Below, piece after piece: positions 46,894 to 56,495 of a DNA stretch of 64,000 nt. Under the pieces are notes generated by a model that was not told the DNA's origin, ran no database searches, and worked only from the letters and a program-made list of their open reading frames with translations. A program made the translations under genes and the position numbers. The stretch is from Sulfodiicoccus acidiphilus (lineage in GTDB: Archaea; Thermoproteota; Thermoprotei_A; Sulfolobales; Sulfolobaceae). How positions within the stretch are numbered: position 1 is the first letter of the stretch; the number at the start of each line of letters is the position of its first letter. The DNA lies in contig NZ_AP018553.1 of assembly GCF_003967175.1 (NCBI RefSeq), positions 372,001-436,000 of the forward strand, read 5' to 3'.

Positions 46894-47239
46894 AAAGTGG
46901 GGGTTCAAAGGGGGCGGAAAACCTCGCCTCTCTGAGGCGGGGATGGATAGCCCCCCTTTGTATAAGTTTAAATATCTATTCGCAGTCAATATATTGATGA
47001 CAGTCATAGACGGAGTAAGTGTCACCGAGACGCCTTGGTTAAAGCGAGGGTCCGTGTGGTACGCCTCTGCTCCACCCGAAGGCCCTTCATGGGCACCAGC
47101 TGGATTAGAGCAGGAAGATAGATCGGGGTCGGTGCGACCCTCAGTGCCTGTGGAGTTCCGCCCTCTACCAGTACTTCGGTACTGGCAAGGTGGAGCTGGG
47201 AAGCAGGAAGCTCCGCCCTTTAGGGCGGGGTGAGTTCAC
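46894..47239 (+). mobile_element. MITE-like element C (IS200/IS605, TnpB-derived)
   Basis: A 346-bp block. The left end follows TTTAT (46889-46893) and holds the structured motif: GGGGGCGGAA, an inner stem CCTCGCCTC/GAGGCGGGG with a three-base loop, then GGATAGCCCCCC. The right end (about 47213-47239) has CGCCCTTTAGGGCGGGG and GTTCAC. The translated interior ends with GAGKQEAPPFRAG, the typical C-terminal tail of archaeal TnpB, so the block keeps the left end and the 3' end of a tnpB with the catalytic body deleted. It is laid out like elements A, B and D. It could be mobilised by a TnpA in trans and could still yield an omega-like RNA. Confidence 0.68.
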
Positions 47240-47254
47240 TAGTGCCAAATATTC

Positions 47255-47464
47255 TTCCATAAATTGTCCTTATTGTTGTAAAAGGATGAGGGAAGTTAGT
47301 TATAGGTGGTTTTAATGCTCGTATGGTTATGAGAACTATAGGGATGTTATTGATATCGTGAATCTTAACAGGAGGGGTTCTCCGACCCTCTCGACCATCC
47401 CTCTGGTGAGTGATGTAGTCTCAAACCGAGGAGGGGACCCTCGCCCTTGAGGGGAGGAAGTCAG
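47255..47464 (+). pseudogene. tnpB: tnpB 3' fragment with right-end hairpin
   Basis: Immediately after element C, the frame reads NCPYCCKRMREVSYRWF, a stop, then [20 protein letters not shown] and [18 protein letters not shown]. This is the zinc-ribbon and RuvC-III (Asp of NDRDV-A) end of an IS1341-type TnpB, here with Asp kept in YRDV. It ends with ACCCTCGCCCTTGAGGGGAGGAAGTCAG, the right-end hairpin and GTCAG shared with the intact element at 60689. The 5' part of the gene is missing. Element C may have inserted here or recombined with it. Confidence 0.7.
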
Positions 47465-47511
47465 TAATGCCGAACGAACTTCCCTGTAAAGAAAGACAAT
47501 CGCGGAAGCGT

Positions 47512-47520
47512 TTTATAGGA
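47512..47520 (+). promoter_or_regulatory. TATA box for the thiolase-fold gene
   Basis: GTTTTATAGG, about 26 bases upstream of the GTG at 47542. Confidence 0.5.
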
Positions 47521-47541
47521 GGGGAACCGACTTAACTTCCC

Positions 47542-48753
47542 GTGCCGGCGAGTAGAGCAGCAATAGTTGGGTACTCGATAATTAAACCTTCTAGGGCGAG
47601 GAAGGACAGGGGAGAGGAAGTCCTCTCTACCGAGCAGTACCAAGCCCTTGCCCTAACGTCAATTCTAGGGAGCCTAGGTTTGGCTAAGAGAGAGTTGAAC
47701 TCCATGAGATTTCTCCTAGGATTGAACCACCCTCTTTGGCCTCACGCCTTGATATATTCCTCTGAGGTCGCAAGTAATTTGGGGTTGAGTCCGTCTCTCT
47801 CGATAGTCTCAGATCACGGAGGAATGTCGGCTCTCCACCTATTAGTGGAGGCCAGTTTGGCCGTGTCTCTAGGAGAGGTTGAGATAGCTGTCCTAATAGG
47901 TGCGGACTCCCCCCTCACACCTGCCACACCCATGGGTAAATGGAGACTCGATCGTACTTGGAGGTACGAGTTGAACTACGAAATACCCCTGGGAATGATA
48001 GGCCCCATTAGTGAAGGAGGTCTCCTTGCAACCAGGTACATGAGCCTCACTGACCTCAAACAGGAGCACTTGGGAACATTCGCTGTGGCCCTGAGGAGAA
48101 ACGCTCAACAAAATCCCTTCGCCTATTTAAGGGAGCCGTTGAGTTTGGACGAGTACATGAAGAGCCCATACATAGCTTACCCCCTCAGACTATTGGATGC
48201 CGTCATTCCGGTAAACGGAGCTTTCGCACTCGCGGTAACTTCCGAGGAACTGGCCAAGAGGTACACGCCCAATCCAGTCTACGTAAGAGGACACGCCATA
48301 AGGGTTAACGCCGAACCGGAGAACGAACTAAGGGAGGTCACCGACCTCAAAATGAGAGACGTCGCTGAAGAGGCGCTAAGGAGGGCTGGCCTGAGAATGA
48401 GGGAAATAGACCTCTTTCAACTTTACGACGACTTCACCGTAGTCCCGTTACTACAGATGGATTCTCTAGGTCTCTTAGGGGAAAGCTCCATAGGAAAGTT
48501 CGTGGAAAACACGGACTTCACGTACGCTGGGAACCTTCCAGTGAACACTGGGGGAGGCCAACTCTCCGGAGGACAGGCAGGAACTGCTGGAGGCTTCGGG
48601 TTGATAGTGGAAGCTGTGAAGCAGTTAAGGGGGGAAGCGGAAGGACGACAAGTGAAGGGGGCTAGGAACGCGTTGATCACGGGATTGGGGGGCCTGGGTT
48701 ACAATAACAACTTACTAAACAAGGGAGTTCTCGTTATCTCGAACGAGAAATGA
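47542..48753 (+). CDS. Thiolase-fold protein without the catalytic cysteine (Ltp2/SCP2-like)
   Basis: A 403-residue protein of the nonspecific lipid-transfer/SCP2-thiolase branch. The loop that holds the nucleophilic Cys in thiolases reads VSDHGGMSALHLLVEA, with no Cys, and the GHP motif near the C-terminus is GGGQLSGGQAGTAGG, with no His. A Tyr is present in LFQLYDDFTVVPLLQMD where thiolases have His or Asn. Together with the DUF35 gene downstream this resembles the Ltp2-type aldolases, which use tyrosine and form a complex with a DUF35 protein to split CoA thioesters. I infer a retro-aldolase or other lyase, not a thiolase. GTG start. Confidence 0.8.
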   Translation: MPASRAAIVGYSIIKPSRARKDRGEEVLSTEQYQALALTSILGSLGLAKRELNSMRFLLGLNHPLWPHALIYSSEVASNLGLSPSLSIVSDHGGMSALHLLVEASLAVSLGEVEIAVLIGADSPLTPATPMGKWRLDRTWRYELNYEIPLGMIGPISEGGLLATRYMSLTDLKQEHLGTFAVALRRNAQQNPFAYLREPLSLDEYMKSPYIAYPLRLLDAVIPVNGAFALAVTSEELAKRYTPNPVYVRGHAIRVNAEPENELREVTDLKMRDVAEEALRRAGLRMREIDLFQLYDDFTVVPLLQMDSLGLLGESSIGKFVENTDFTYAGNLPVNTGGGQLSGGQAGTAGGFGLIVEAVKQLRGEAEGRQVKGARNALITGLGGLGYNNNLLNKGVLVISNEK

Positions 48754-48762
48754 ACTTTTATA
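48754..48762 (+). promoter_or_regulatory. TATA box for the DUF35 gene
   Basis: CTTTTATAC is centred 26 bases before the ATG at 48784, directly after the stop of the thiolase-fold gene. The DUF35 gene can therefore be transcribed on its own as well as with its neighbour. Confidence 0.45.
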
Positions 48763-48783
48763 CCCGAAGGATGTCAAAGCTGT

Positions 48784-49194
48784 ATGGCGAGCCAGGAACT
48801 ACCCTATCCGGAACTCGATCCTATAAATCAAAAGTACTTCGATGGGCTGAAAGATGGTGCCTTGCTCGTTCAAAGGTGCGGCGAATGCGGAAACTTCCAA
48901 TTTTATCCTAGGCCCATTTGTGTTAGATGTGGCAGTTTAAATTTGGAATATAAAAAAGTGTCTGGGAAGGGAAAGGTCTACTCGTACGTGATAATCCACA
49001 GGGTGATATCGAATTCTGAGTACTTCAAGAAGATGGTTCCCTACGCTGTGGTCTCTGTCGAACTAGAAGAGGGAATTCGGGTTTACGGACTCTACGTCGG
49101 AGAGGTCAGTTCCCTTAGCGTTGGCAAGGAGGTGAAATTCAAACCATACTCCATACCGTGGGGTGTGATTCCAGCCTTTGAGTCGCTCGCCTGA
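48784..49194 (+). CDS. OB-fold/zinc-ribbon DUF35 protein
   Basis: A 136-residue Zn-ribbon-OB-fold protein. RCGECGNFQFYPRPICVRC gives the CxxC...CxxC zinc site near residue 40, and the following GKVYSYVIIHRV and PYAVVSVELEEGI form the OB fold. Such proteins bind thiolase-fold partners and channel acyl-CoA substrates. It is 30 bases after the cysteine-less thiolase-fold gene, supporting a complex. Confidence 0.87.
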   Translation: MASQELPYPELDPINQKYFDGLKDGALLVQRCGECGNFQFYPRPICVRCGSLNLEYKKVSGKGKVYSYVIIHRVISNSEYFKKMVPYAVVSVELEEGIRVYGLYVGEVSSLSVGKEVKFKPYSIPWGVIPAFESLA

Positions 49195-49492
49195 ATGTAT
49201 AGGCTAAGTGAAACGGATCTTTCCCAATCAACTGAGTTGACGTTTACTCTGGACGACATTGTTTTCCTTAACTTAAAGTACTATAGTTTAGAGGATGTTG
49301 AATTACCTTAGTCCTTAGGGATCCAGGTATCTTATCCCTTATGCGAGTTTGGGTGGTGGCCTTTTCATAGGGAGAAATACTCTTTATTTTTAATGTATTT
49401 TTCCTTACTTCAGATTTAGAGCTTGACTTCCTTCTAAACAAGGAGAGAAAATGAAGAATGAATTTCTTAATAAAAAGTATTTTTGTTACGGT
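49195..49492. other. Intergenic between convergent genes
   Basis: T-rich at 49375-49410, which could terminate both the DUF35 gene and the convergent SDR gene. No other feature seen. Confidence 0.35.
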
Positions 49493-50338
49493 TCAAATAG
49501 CGGCCATGGTAAATCCACCGTCACAGAATATGGTCTCTCCTGTGATGTGAAGTGAGTCTTGCGAGGCTAAGAACACTACAACGTAGGCGATGTTCTCTGG
49601 TTTGCCCAGGGAACGAAGGGGCGTGTGTTGAATAATCCATTTCTTTCTCTCTTCAGTCCAATCCTTCCTGGCCCTGAGGGAGGGAGTGTCCATATATCCC
49701 GGAGCCACAGCGTTGACTCTCACGAAAGGAGCTAAGGCAAGTGCGAACGTCTTAGTAAGTCCTATGATGCCGTATTTCGCGGCTGCATATATGGGCGATC
49801 TAGGACTTCCAGTTGTGATCACGTTGGAGGCTATGTTAACTATAGTGCCGCTCCTCTGGAGGTCGAGCATCCTACTCCCAAACTCGTAGAGACAGTAGTA
49901 AGTCCCCTTAAGGTCCAAGTCTAGGGTCTCGTTGACTACCTCGTCCGAGAGCTCCCTCCAAGACGTCTGTCTCGGGGCAGTGGTACCCGCGTTATTTATG
50001 AGGACGTCTAGCCTGCCCCACGTTTCCCAGATTTCTTCAGCCATCCTCTTTACTTCCTGATATTTACTAACGTCGGCCTGTATGGCCACCGCATCCTGGC
50101 CTATGTCCTTGATCTCCTTTACTACCCTCTTTGCGTCGTCCTCACTTTTTATGTAGTTGACTATCACGTCGGCTCCTTCGTTAGCGAGGGCTAACGCTAT
50201 GGCCCTTCCGAATCCTCTGGAGGCACCCGTAACTAGGGCCCTGGCTCCGCTCAATCTCTTCCCAGGAGGAGTAGGTTTCCTGACCCAGTTTATTTCCTCC
50301 TCTACGTCTATACTTCCAGGAGGCTTTCCCCACGCCAT
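49493..50338 (-). CDS. SDR-family oxidoreductase
   Basis: A 281-residue classical short-chain dehydrogenase with an N-terminal extension of about 30 residues. ALVTGASRGFGRAIALALAN has the TGxxxGxG loop, VLINNAGTTAPRQ the NNAG motif, and NIASNVITTGSPRSPIYAAAK the catalytic Ser, Tyr and Lys. The C-terminal ITGETIFCDGGF closes the fold. The substrate is unknown; the type is close to 3-oxoacyl-ACP or sugar reductases. Confidence 0.88.
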   Translation of the reverse strand: MAWGKPPGSIDVEEEINWVRKPTPPGKRLSGARALVTGASRGFGRAIALALANEGADVIVNYIKSEDDAKRVVKEIKDIGQDAVAIQADVSKYQEVKRMAEEIWETWGRLDVLINNAGTTAPRQTSWRELSDEVVNETLDLDLKGTYYCLYEFGSRMLDLQRSGTIVNIASNVITTGSPRSPIYAAAKYGIIGLTKTFALALAPFVRVNAVAPGYMDTPSLRARKDWTEERKKWIIQHTPLRSLGKPENIAYVVVFLASQDSLHITGETIFCDGGFTMAAI

Positions 50339-50374
50339 GTTTTCACGAACTATTTAATTGTCGTATCCTAATTA

Positions 50375-50608
50375 ATGTTAACTCCCGGTCCTTTAAGTGA
50401 GCTGGTTACCGATTTTCATCTTTCCTTAATATACAATAGGCTCCCAGTAAGTATCTCCACAAGTCGAAGAGTCGTGTCTGGAACTAAAGGTAAGGTATTA
50501 GTACTCGTTCAATATGATAAAACGCGTGAGGAACCTTCTAGCTTCGTAACCCACTTATGTAGTAAGGAGATTCAAAAGGAGCTGAAGATTTTGTTGACGA
50601 AGACGTAA
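50375..50608 (+). CDS. Small hypothetical protein
   Basis: A 77-codon frame on the plus strand from an ATG about 25 bases after the A/T-rich TATTTAATT, a position consistent with a leaderless start. The peptide (start MLTPGPLSELVTDFHLSLIY) shows no recognised motif. It could be a short real gene or chance; the T/A-rich box may instead belong to the divergent SDR. I do not assign a function. Confidence 0.25.
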   Translation: MLTPGPLSELVTDFHLSLIYNRLPVSISTSRRVVSGTKGKVLVLVQYDKTREEPSSFVTHLCSKEIQKELKILLTKT

Positions 50609-50874
50609 AGGTCCTTTGCACAACTTAATCGAGCTTAGTAGGCCGCATCTTTATGCTAGTTTGGGAGTCAGCGCTCACACCTAGGCGAGGGTTCTTGAGA
50701 TAGTCCTCCGTCCCTACTAACCGAGGTTCACTAAGTACGAGCACCTGATGCCGCTCTGATCGTAGGAGTTCCACTCTTTAGGGCCGTACCGTAGTCCTTC
50801 AGGGGTAGAACTAGACCAGCTCTCACCGCAATCCTTTATTACTTACTCGACCCTTGGAACGTGGGTGAAGTCGC

Positions 50875-52086
50875 TTGAGCGAGAAGTACCGAGGGGAAAC
50901 GTGGTGGGTCAGCCCATTCAATTTTATACCAGAAGTAACAGGAAAACTTAAGATACCAGAGAGAGTAGTAATCCATGATGTCACCCTTCGCGATGGGGAA
51001 CAGACGCCTGGGATAGTATTTAGAAAGGAGGACAAGGTCTCTATTGCACAAGCTCTCAATGACGCGGGGGTGGACAGGATAGAGGTGGGAATGCCTGTCA
51101 TATCGGAGGAGGAGAAAGACGCTATCAAAACCGTCGCAAGAGCCGGCCTCAACTCGAAGGTTTTCACTCTCGCTAGGCTGGTGAGGAAGGACTTGGACGA
51201 GTCTGTGGACTGTGATGTAGATGGAGTCATCTTGGAGGCTCCAGTGGGCGTCCCCAAGCTTAAACAGTTCGGGTGGAGTCTAGAACAGTCGAAGGCCAGC
51301 GCTCTAGAGCACATAGATTACGCCAAGTCCCACGGGCTTTACGTGACCTTCTTCGGAGTGGACACGACCCGCGCTGAGCCTGAGGCATACTTTGAGATGA
51401 TCAAGGAGATCTCCAGATCAAGGGCTGATGCTGTTGCAGTGGTGGACACGTTCGGATGCATAACCGTTGAAGCAATGGGATTCCTAGTTAGGACGCTCTC
51501 TAGTTTGTTGACAAAACCCCTTGAGGTCCACACCCACAACGACTTTGGACTATCCACCGCGACTACCTTGGCCGCCGTGGCAAATGGGGCGACTGTAGCA
51601 CATGTGGCGATTAATGGCCTCGGGGAGAGGACTGGAAACGCACCATTGGACGAAGTTGTGATGGGTCTGAATCTCCTCTATGGTGTGAAGACCTCGGTGA
51701 GGCCTGAGCTCCTGCATAAGCTCTCTAAGCTAGTTGAAGAGAGATCCGGGGTGAGGATTCCAGCGGGTAAGCCATTTGTGGGGGAAAACGCTTTTGGTAG
51801 GGAGAGCGGAATTTCAGTTGCGGGGTGGGCAAAGTACTACTTGGGCTCGGAACCCGTCCTCCCGGAGTTCGTGGGTAACGTTCACAGAGTTCTCGTGGGG
51901 AAGAAGAGCGGCAGACATTCGATAGAGTACAAGTTGAGGGAGTTAGGCTATGATCCATCGAAACTAGGAGAGGAGGGTGTCGCTAAATTGCTGACTAAAG
52001 TAAAAGAGGAGGCACAACTCAAGAAGAGGGCCCTGACTGACGGGGAGTTCGTTGAGTTAGTGAAGGAAGTAATGAACTCTCACTAG
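50875..52086 (+). CDS. Homocitrate/isopropylmalate synthase-like enzyme (DRE-TIM)
   Basis: A 403-residue member of the DRE-TIM metallolyase family. DVTLRDGEQTPGI is the metal-binding/acetyl-CoA motif near residue 35, GVDRIEVGMPVIS comes next and EVHTHNDFGLSTATTLAA and INGLGERTGNAPLDEVV provide the metal-binding histidines. It lacks the long LeuA regulatory domain, so it is closer to homocitrate or citramalate synthases. It condenses acetyl-CoA with a 2-oxo acid such as 2-oxoglutarate. The TTG start is 8 bases after a purine-rich GGTGAAG. Confidence 0.87.
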   Translation: MSEKYRGETWWVSPFNFIPEVTGKLKIPERVVIHDVTLRDGEQTPGIVFRKEDKVSIAQALNDAGVDRIEVGMPVISEEEKDAIKTVARAGLNSKVFTLARLVRKDLDESVDCDVDGVILEAPVGVPKLKQFGWSLEQSKASALEHIDYAKSHGLYVTFFGVDTTRAEPEAYFEMIKEISRSRADAVAVVDTFGCITVEAMGFLVRTLSSLLTKPLEVHTHNDFGLSTATTLAAVANGATVAHVAINGLGERTGNAPLDEVVMGLNLLYGVKTSVRPELLHKLSKLVEERSGVRIPAGKPFVGENAFGRESGISVAGWAKYYLGSEPVLPEFVGNVHRVLVGKKSGRHSIEYKLRELGYDPSKLGEEGVAKLLTKVKEEAQLKKRALTDGEFVELVKEVMNSH

Positions 52087-52680
52087 GTAATCCGTGACGA
52101 GCTCCCTACCTCAACATCTCAGGCACCTCGTAACTCCAGAGAGATTGATGGCCTCAACATTCTAGGGCGGCAAATATGGTCAATCATAGAAAATTTTTAG
52201 ATATCTCTTTAAACATCAATTTTTCAGTTGGCACCAGGTAGCGAGTCTCCCCTCCAAACTTCACGCGGGACTCAGCGAGAGAGAGGAGCGTCATCGAATT
52301 CACTTCTTAACTCTTTGGATCCGGAGTCCGTAGACGAACGATCACACTTCGAATTAGGTTCTCCGACCCTCACTGATCCACACGAATGGCCAAGAGGCTA
52401 ACCTGAATTCGGAGAGGAACCCATTTACGATGGAAAGGAAGTCTGAAAATGAGAAGAGCAGCACGTGGACGACGAGCTAAATAATTCCTCACCAAGTCAC
52501 CCTCAGTGAGCCTAGTGACTATCTAGCTCTCCTGAAGGTTAAAAGAGGCCGAGAACCGACATTCTCAAACTCACGGGATCTACGGTCCAATAGGGATATC
52601 CCAAACTTCATTGGGGTCTTAACATCAATGTTTAGAAGTAAGGAAAGCCAGCAGGGTGAGATACCTAGGTCGAAAATAAA
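52087..52680. other. Intergenic, no gene seen
   Basis: No gene, RNA or repeat could be supported. A short AT-rich patch lies at 52170-52220. Confidence 0.4.
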
Positions 52681-52689
52681 CATTTATAG
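52681..52689 (+). promoter_or_regulatory. TATA box for the molybdenum hydroxylase operon
   Basis: CATTTATAGG, about 28 bases upstream of the ATG at 52713, starting the M-S-L operon. Confidence 0.55.
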
Positions 52690-52712
52690 GAGCTTCAATA
52701 ATACAAATCGAG

Positions 52713-53576
52713 ATGAGACCTAGACCTTTCTCGTATCGTGCTCCAACCACCCTGAAAGAAGCAGTGGAGATACTTTCGAAGGACGAGGACTCAAAAGCGA
52801 TGGCTGGAGGGCAAAGCCTACTGCCCATGATGAAATTGAGAATCATAGGACCGTCCACGATCGTATCTCTCTCCAAGGTGGCGGAGCTGAAACCCCACGT
52901 AACCGTGTCGGGAGAGACCGTTAAGATTGGAGCCCTGACCACACACGACGCAGTGAACAGGAGCCCAGACCTGAAGAGGTATGCTCCGTTATTGAGCGAA
53001 GCGGCCGGCCACATAGCTGACCAGCAAATAAGGAACCGTGGTACAATAGGTGGTAACATTTCCCACGGCGATCCAGCCTGCAACATGGCGACCGCCCTAA
53101 CCGCCCTCGACGCCACTGTTCACGTAACTGGGCCTGAGGGTAAGAGGACGATCCCAATAAGGGACTTCTTCGTCGATACACTAGTTACCTCTCTAAGACA
53201 GGGCGAGGTGGTGACGGATGTAGAGGTGCCTGTAGCTAGGCCAGGCACGAAGCAGAAGTTCGTGAAGATTTCCAAGACCGCTACGTCTTGGCCCATGGCC
53301 ATGGTTGGAGTGAGTGTAGAGCTCTCGCCCGAGAGGAAGGTTGAGAGAGTCTCGATAGCACTGGGAGTGGCCGCCAACACACCCGTTAGGGCCACCAAGG
53401 CCGAGGAATACCTTATCGGAAAGGTGTTGACTGAGGAAGTCGTTAAAGTGGCAGGAGACGTGGCTACCGATGGACTTACTCCTCCCTCTGACCTGCACGC
53501 CTCTTCCGAGTATAGGAGGCAACTCTTGAGGGTGCTAGTGCGGAGGGCCCTTTCGACGGTAGGTGAGGTGAGTTGA
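52713..53576 (+). CDS. FAD-binding medium subunit of a molybdenum hydroxylase (CoxM-like)
   Basis: A 287-residue FAD subunit. [16 protein letters not shown] is the first FAD motif (standard form), and [18 protein letters not shown] the second, with TIGG at the pyrophosphate. The C-terminal flavoprotein domain continues to the end. It overlaps the start of the 2Fe-2S gene by four bases, giving a tightly coupled operon. Confidence 0.92.
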   Translation: MRPRPFSYRAPTTLKEAVEILSKDEDSKAMAGGQSLLPMMKLRIIGPSTIVSLSKVAELKPHVTVSGETVKIGALTTHDAVNRSPDLKRYAPLLSEAAGHIADQQIRNRGTIGGNISHGDPACNMATALTALDATVHVTGPEGKRTIPIRDFFVDTLVTSLRQGEVVTDVEVPVARPGTKQKFVKISKTATSWPMAMVGVSVELSPERKVERVSIALGVAANTPVRATKAEEYLIGKVLTEEVVKVAGDVATDGLTPPSDLHASSEYRRQLLRVLVRRALSTVGEVS

Positions 53577-54079
53577 GCTTGGAGAAAGCGAGGATAGTGG
53601 AGAAAGTGAAGGTCTCCGTGAAAATAAACGGTAAAACCTACGAGGGACTCGTCGAGCCGCGTATGTTGCTGGTGGACTTCATAAGAGACGTGGCCGGACT
53701 TAAGGGAACTCACATAGGCTGCGACACCACCAGCTGTGGCGCATGCACCGTGCTGGTGGACGGAGTGTCAGTGAAGTCCTGCACAATGCTGGCGGTGGAG
53801 GCAGACGGTAGGGAGGTGACCACAGTCGAGGGTCTCAGTAGGGACGGGAAGCTCCACCCACTCCAGGAGGCCTTCTGGAGGAATCATGCTCTCCAGTGCG
53901 GCTACTGCACTCCTGGAATGCTTATGTCGGCCTACTTCCTCCTCTCAAGGAATCCAGACCCCACTGAGGAGGAAATAAAGGAGGCGATAGCAGGGAACAT
54001 ATGCAGGTGCACTGGTTACATTCCAATCATAAGGGCCATAAAGGAGGCTTCGGTAGAGATGAAGGGGGGGAGGAAGTGA
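53573..54079 (+). CDS. 2Fe-2S small subunit of a molybdenum hydroxylase (CoxS-like)
   Basis: A 168-residue protein with two [2Fe-2S] domains: [16 protein letters not shown] (plant-type ferredoxin cysteines), KSCTML, then CGYCTPGML and ICRCTGY. The fold and length match CoxS. Overlaps both the upstream M gene and the downstream L gene by four bases (GTGA). Confidence 0.93.
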   Translation: MSLEKARIVEKVKVSVKINGKTYEGLVEPRMLLVDFIRDVAGLKGTHIGCDTTSCGACTVLVDGVSVKSCTMLAVEADGREVTTVEGLSRDGKLHPLQEAFWRNHALQCGYCTPGMLMSAYFLLSRNPDPTEEEIKEAIAGNICRCTGYIPIIRAIKEASVEMKGGRK

Positions 54080-56495
54080 GCACCGAGGCTACCTCCGAAA
54101 CACAGGAGTTTAAGTGGATAGGAAAGCCGGTGAGAATCAGGGAGGATCTCCTATCACTGACGGGAAAAGGTAAGTACATAGACGATTTGGACTTTCCAGG
54201 GGCACTCTACTTAGCCTATGTTAGATCTCCTTACGGCCACGCGAAGATAAAGAGGATCGACGCTTCTAACGCCATGGCGCAGGAGGGCGTGGTAGCCGTA
54301 TTTACTGGAGAAGACGTCAGGAGGGAACTTAACCCGTTCCCACAGATCCCTAAACCTCCTGCTGGAAACCTCCTCGATTACCCCCTCGCCGTAGATAAGG
54401 TAAGGTATTATGGCGAGCCGGTTGCGGCCGTTGTGGCCAGCAGCAAATATGTGGCCGAGGATGCAGCCGAGTTGGTTGACGTGGAGTACGAGAAGCTCCC
54501 AGCAGTAGTGGACCCAGAGGAGGCCCTTGAGGGAAAGGTGTTAGTGCATGAGGAGGTGGGCTCCAACGTGGTGTGGGAGGGCCTCTGGGACCTAGGAGAG
54601 GTAGATAAGGCCTTTCGGGACGCCGAGGTCAAATTTGAGGAGAAAATAACCTTCCACAGGTACGCCTCGGTTCCCCTGGAGACGAGTGGAGTAGTGGCCA
54701 CGTACGACGAGGCGACCGATTCGTTTGTTATATACAGCAACAACATAATGCCCGTATTCACCGTGCCTTTAGTGGCCACCGCTTTGAAGACTCCCCCTTC
54801 CAAGATAAGGTTCGTCGTGCCCCCAACGTTGGCGGCTCGTTCGGAGGGAAAATAATAAACTACACTCACATGACCCTCCTCGCCTTCATAGCCAAGAAAC
54901 TCAAGGCCACCGTGAAGTACGTGGAAACTAGGTCCGAGAATATAGCATCTGGTACCCACAACAACGAGAGAGTGTTTTACGTCAAGGTGGCAGCAAACAA
55001 GGAGGGTGTAGTAAAGGCAATAGACGTAAAGGCCATAGACAACTGCGGCGCATATCCCAGGTATGAGCCCGCGGGCGCTGTAATATGGAGCCAAGTCACC
55101 CCAGGAATATACGGGGTGAAGAACGTTAGGGTGAGATTCGTACAGGTGACAACGAACAAGGGACCGACAGGGCCTGTGAGGGGATACTCTAGACTGCAGC
55201 ATAATTTCATGTGGGAGAGGGTTATGGATATGCTCGCGAGGAGGCTCGGTCTAGATCCGGCTGAAGTTAGGTTAAGGAACTTCATACGAAAGGAAGAGAT
55301 GCCTTACAAGGGGCCTTCCTACGCCATTTATGATGGAGGGGATTACGTTGGGGCCTTCCGCAAACTCTTGGACGCCCTCGACTACGCTAAGTGGAGGAAG
55401 GAGCAGGAGGAGGCTAGAAAGACTGGAAGGTACATCGGAATTGGGTTTAGTTCCGTGATCGATTCCGGAGCTAATAACTTCGGTCAGGTGAAAATAATTA
55501 ACAGGGACTTCCCGGTCTCAGGCAATTCTGAGGCCGCAATGGTGATGGTAGATCAGGTAGGAAATATAGTGGCCAGGATAGGGGCCACCGACACTGGACA
55601 GTCTCACGCCACCACCATGGCACAGATAGTTGCCGAAGTGTTCGACGTAGATCCGTCAGAAGTGCAGGTAGAGATGGGATTTGACACTCTGTCAGGTGTG
55701 TGGGCACAGCACTCGGGAGCCTACGCTAGCAGGAGCGCAGTTCTAGCAGGGAGCGCAATCTACATGGCCGCAGTCAGATTGCGCGACAAAATGATCAAGA
55801 TAGCCTCCCATCTCTTGAACGAAAGTCCCTCCAACCTCGAGGTAAGGGGTAAGAGAATAGTCTCGAAGTCCTCTGGAAAGGAGGTGTCCTTCGACAGGAT
55901 AGCTACCGTGGCTTGGTCAGACGTGATGTTCCTTCCAGAAGGTATGGAACCAGGATTAGTTAGTCATTACGTCTATAGGCCAGACTTCATTTACAACCTA
56001 CCCGACGAGAAGAACAGGATCAACAATACCCTCACTTACTCTTACACAATGCACGGTACGGTTGTGGAGGTAGACCCCGAAACCATGACCGTAAAGATCC
56101 TTAAGCACGTTGTCGTGTCGGACCCTGGCGTAATGATAAATCCGTTAGTGGTGGAGGGACAAGAGCTCGGGGCCACAATGCACGGAATAAGTGCCGCCCT
56201 GTATGAGGATCTGGTCTACGACGCTGAAGGGGTGTTACTTTCCTCTACGTTTTACGACTACATGCCTATAGGGGCCAAGGAAATGCCCACTGTCGAGCTC
56301 CTTCACTCTGTCACTCGCTCTACAAGCTCTATGTTGGGTGTAAGAGGTATAGGAGAGGGTGGAGGAGGTCCGATAGGATCCATAGTCAACGCGGTTGAAG
56401 ACGCCCTCACTCCTCTCGGGCTGAGATTAAGGAGGTCTCACATAAACTCAGCGGAGCTGTACGGCATGCTGTCCTCTCACCCTGGGGGTTCGTAG
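54076..56495 (+). pseudogene. Molybdopterin-binding large subunit, M-S-L operon, frameshifted
   Basis: The frame from 54076 stops at 54855 and resumes from about 54826 in the next frame; together about 806 residues. The small domain has WIGKPVRIREDLLSLTGKGK. Restoring one C at the run of five C at 54820-54824 gives PPNVGGSFGGKIINYTHM, the family's GGSFG. The core has TDTGQSHATTMAQIVAEVF and the C-terminal VRGIGEGGGGPIGS with the conserved Glu. The loop over molybdenum reads GPTGPVRGYSRLQHNF, so neither the form I AYxCSFR nor a clear form II motif is present; CO oxidation is therefore unlikely. It is the only complete M-S-L set in the window. Confidence 0.88.

Noticed and set aside
46943-47233. 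96-codon frame as a gene
   Set aside because: It spans the left motif and the TnpB tail of element C, so it is a chance join of element ends, not a gene.
10902-56495. Aerobic CO dehydrogenase
   Set aside because: Three large subunits are present, but none carries the AYxCSFR loop with the copper-binding cysteine, so the label would be unsupported.
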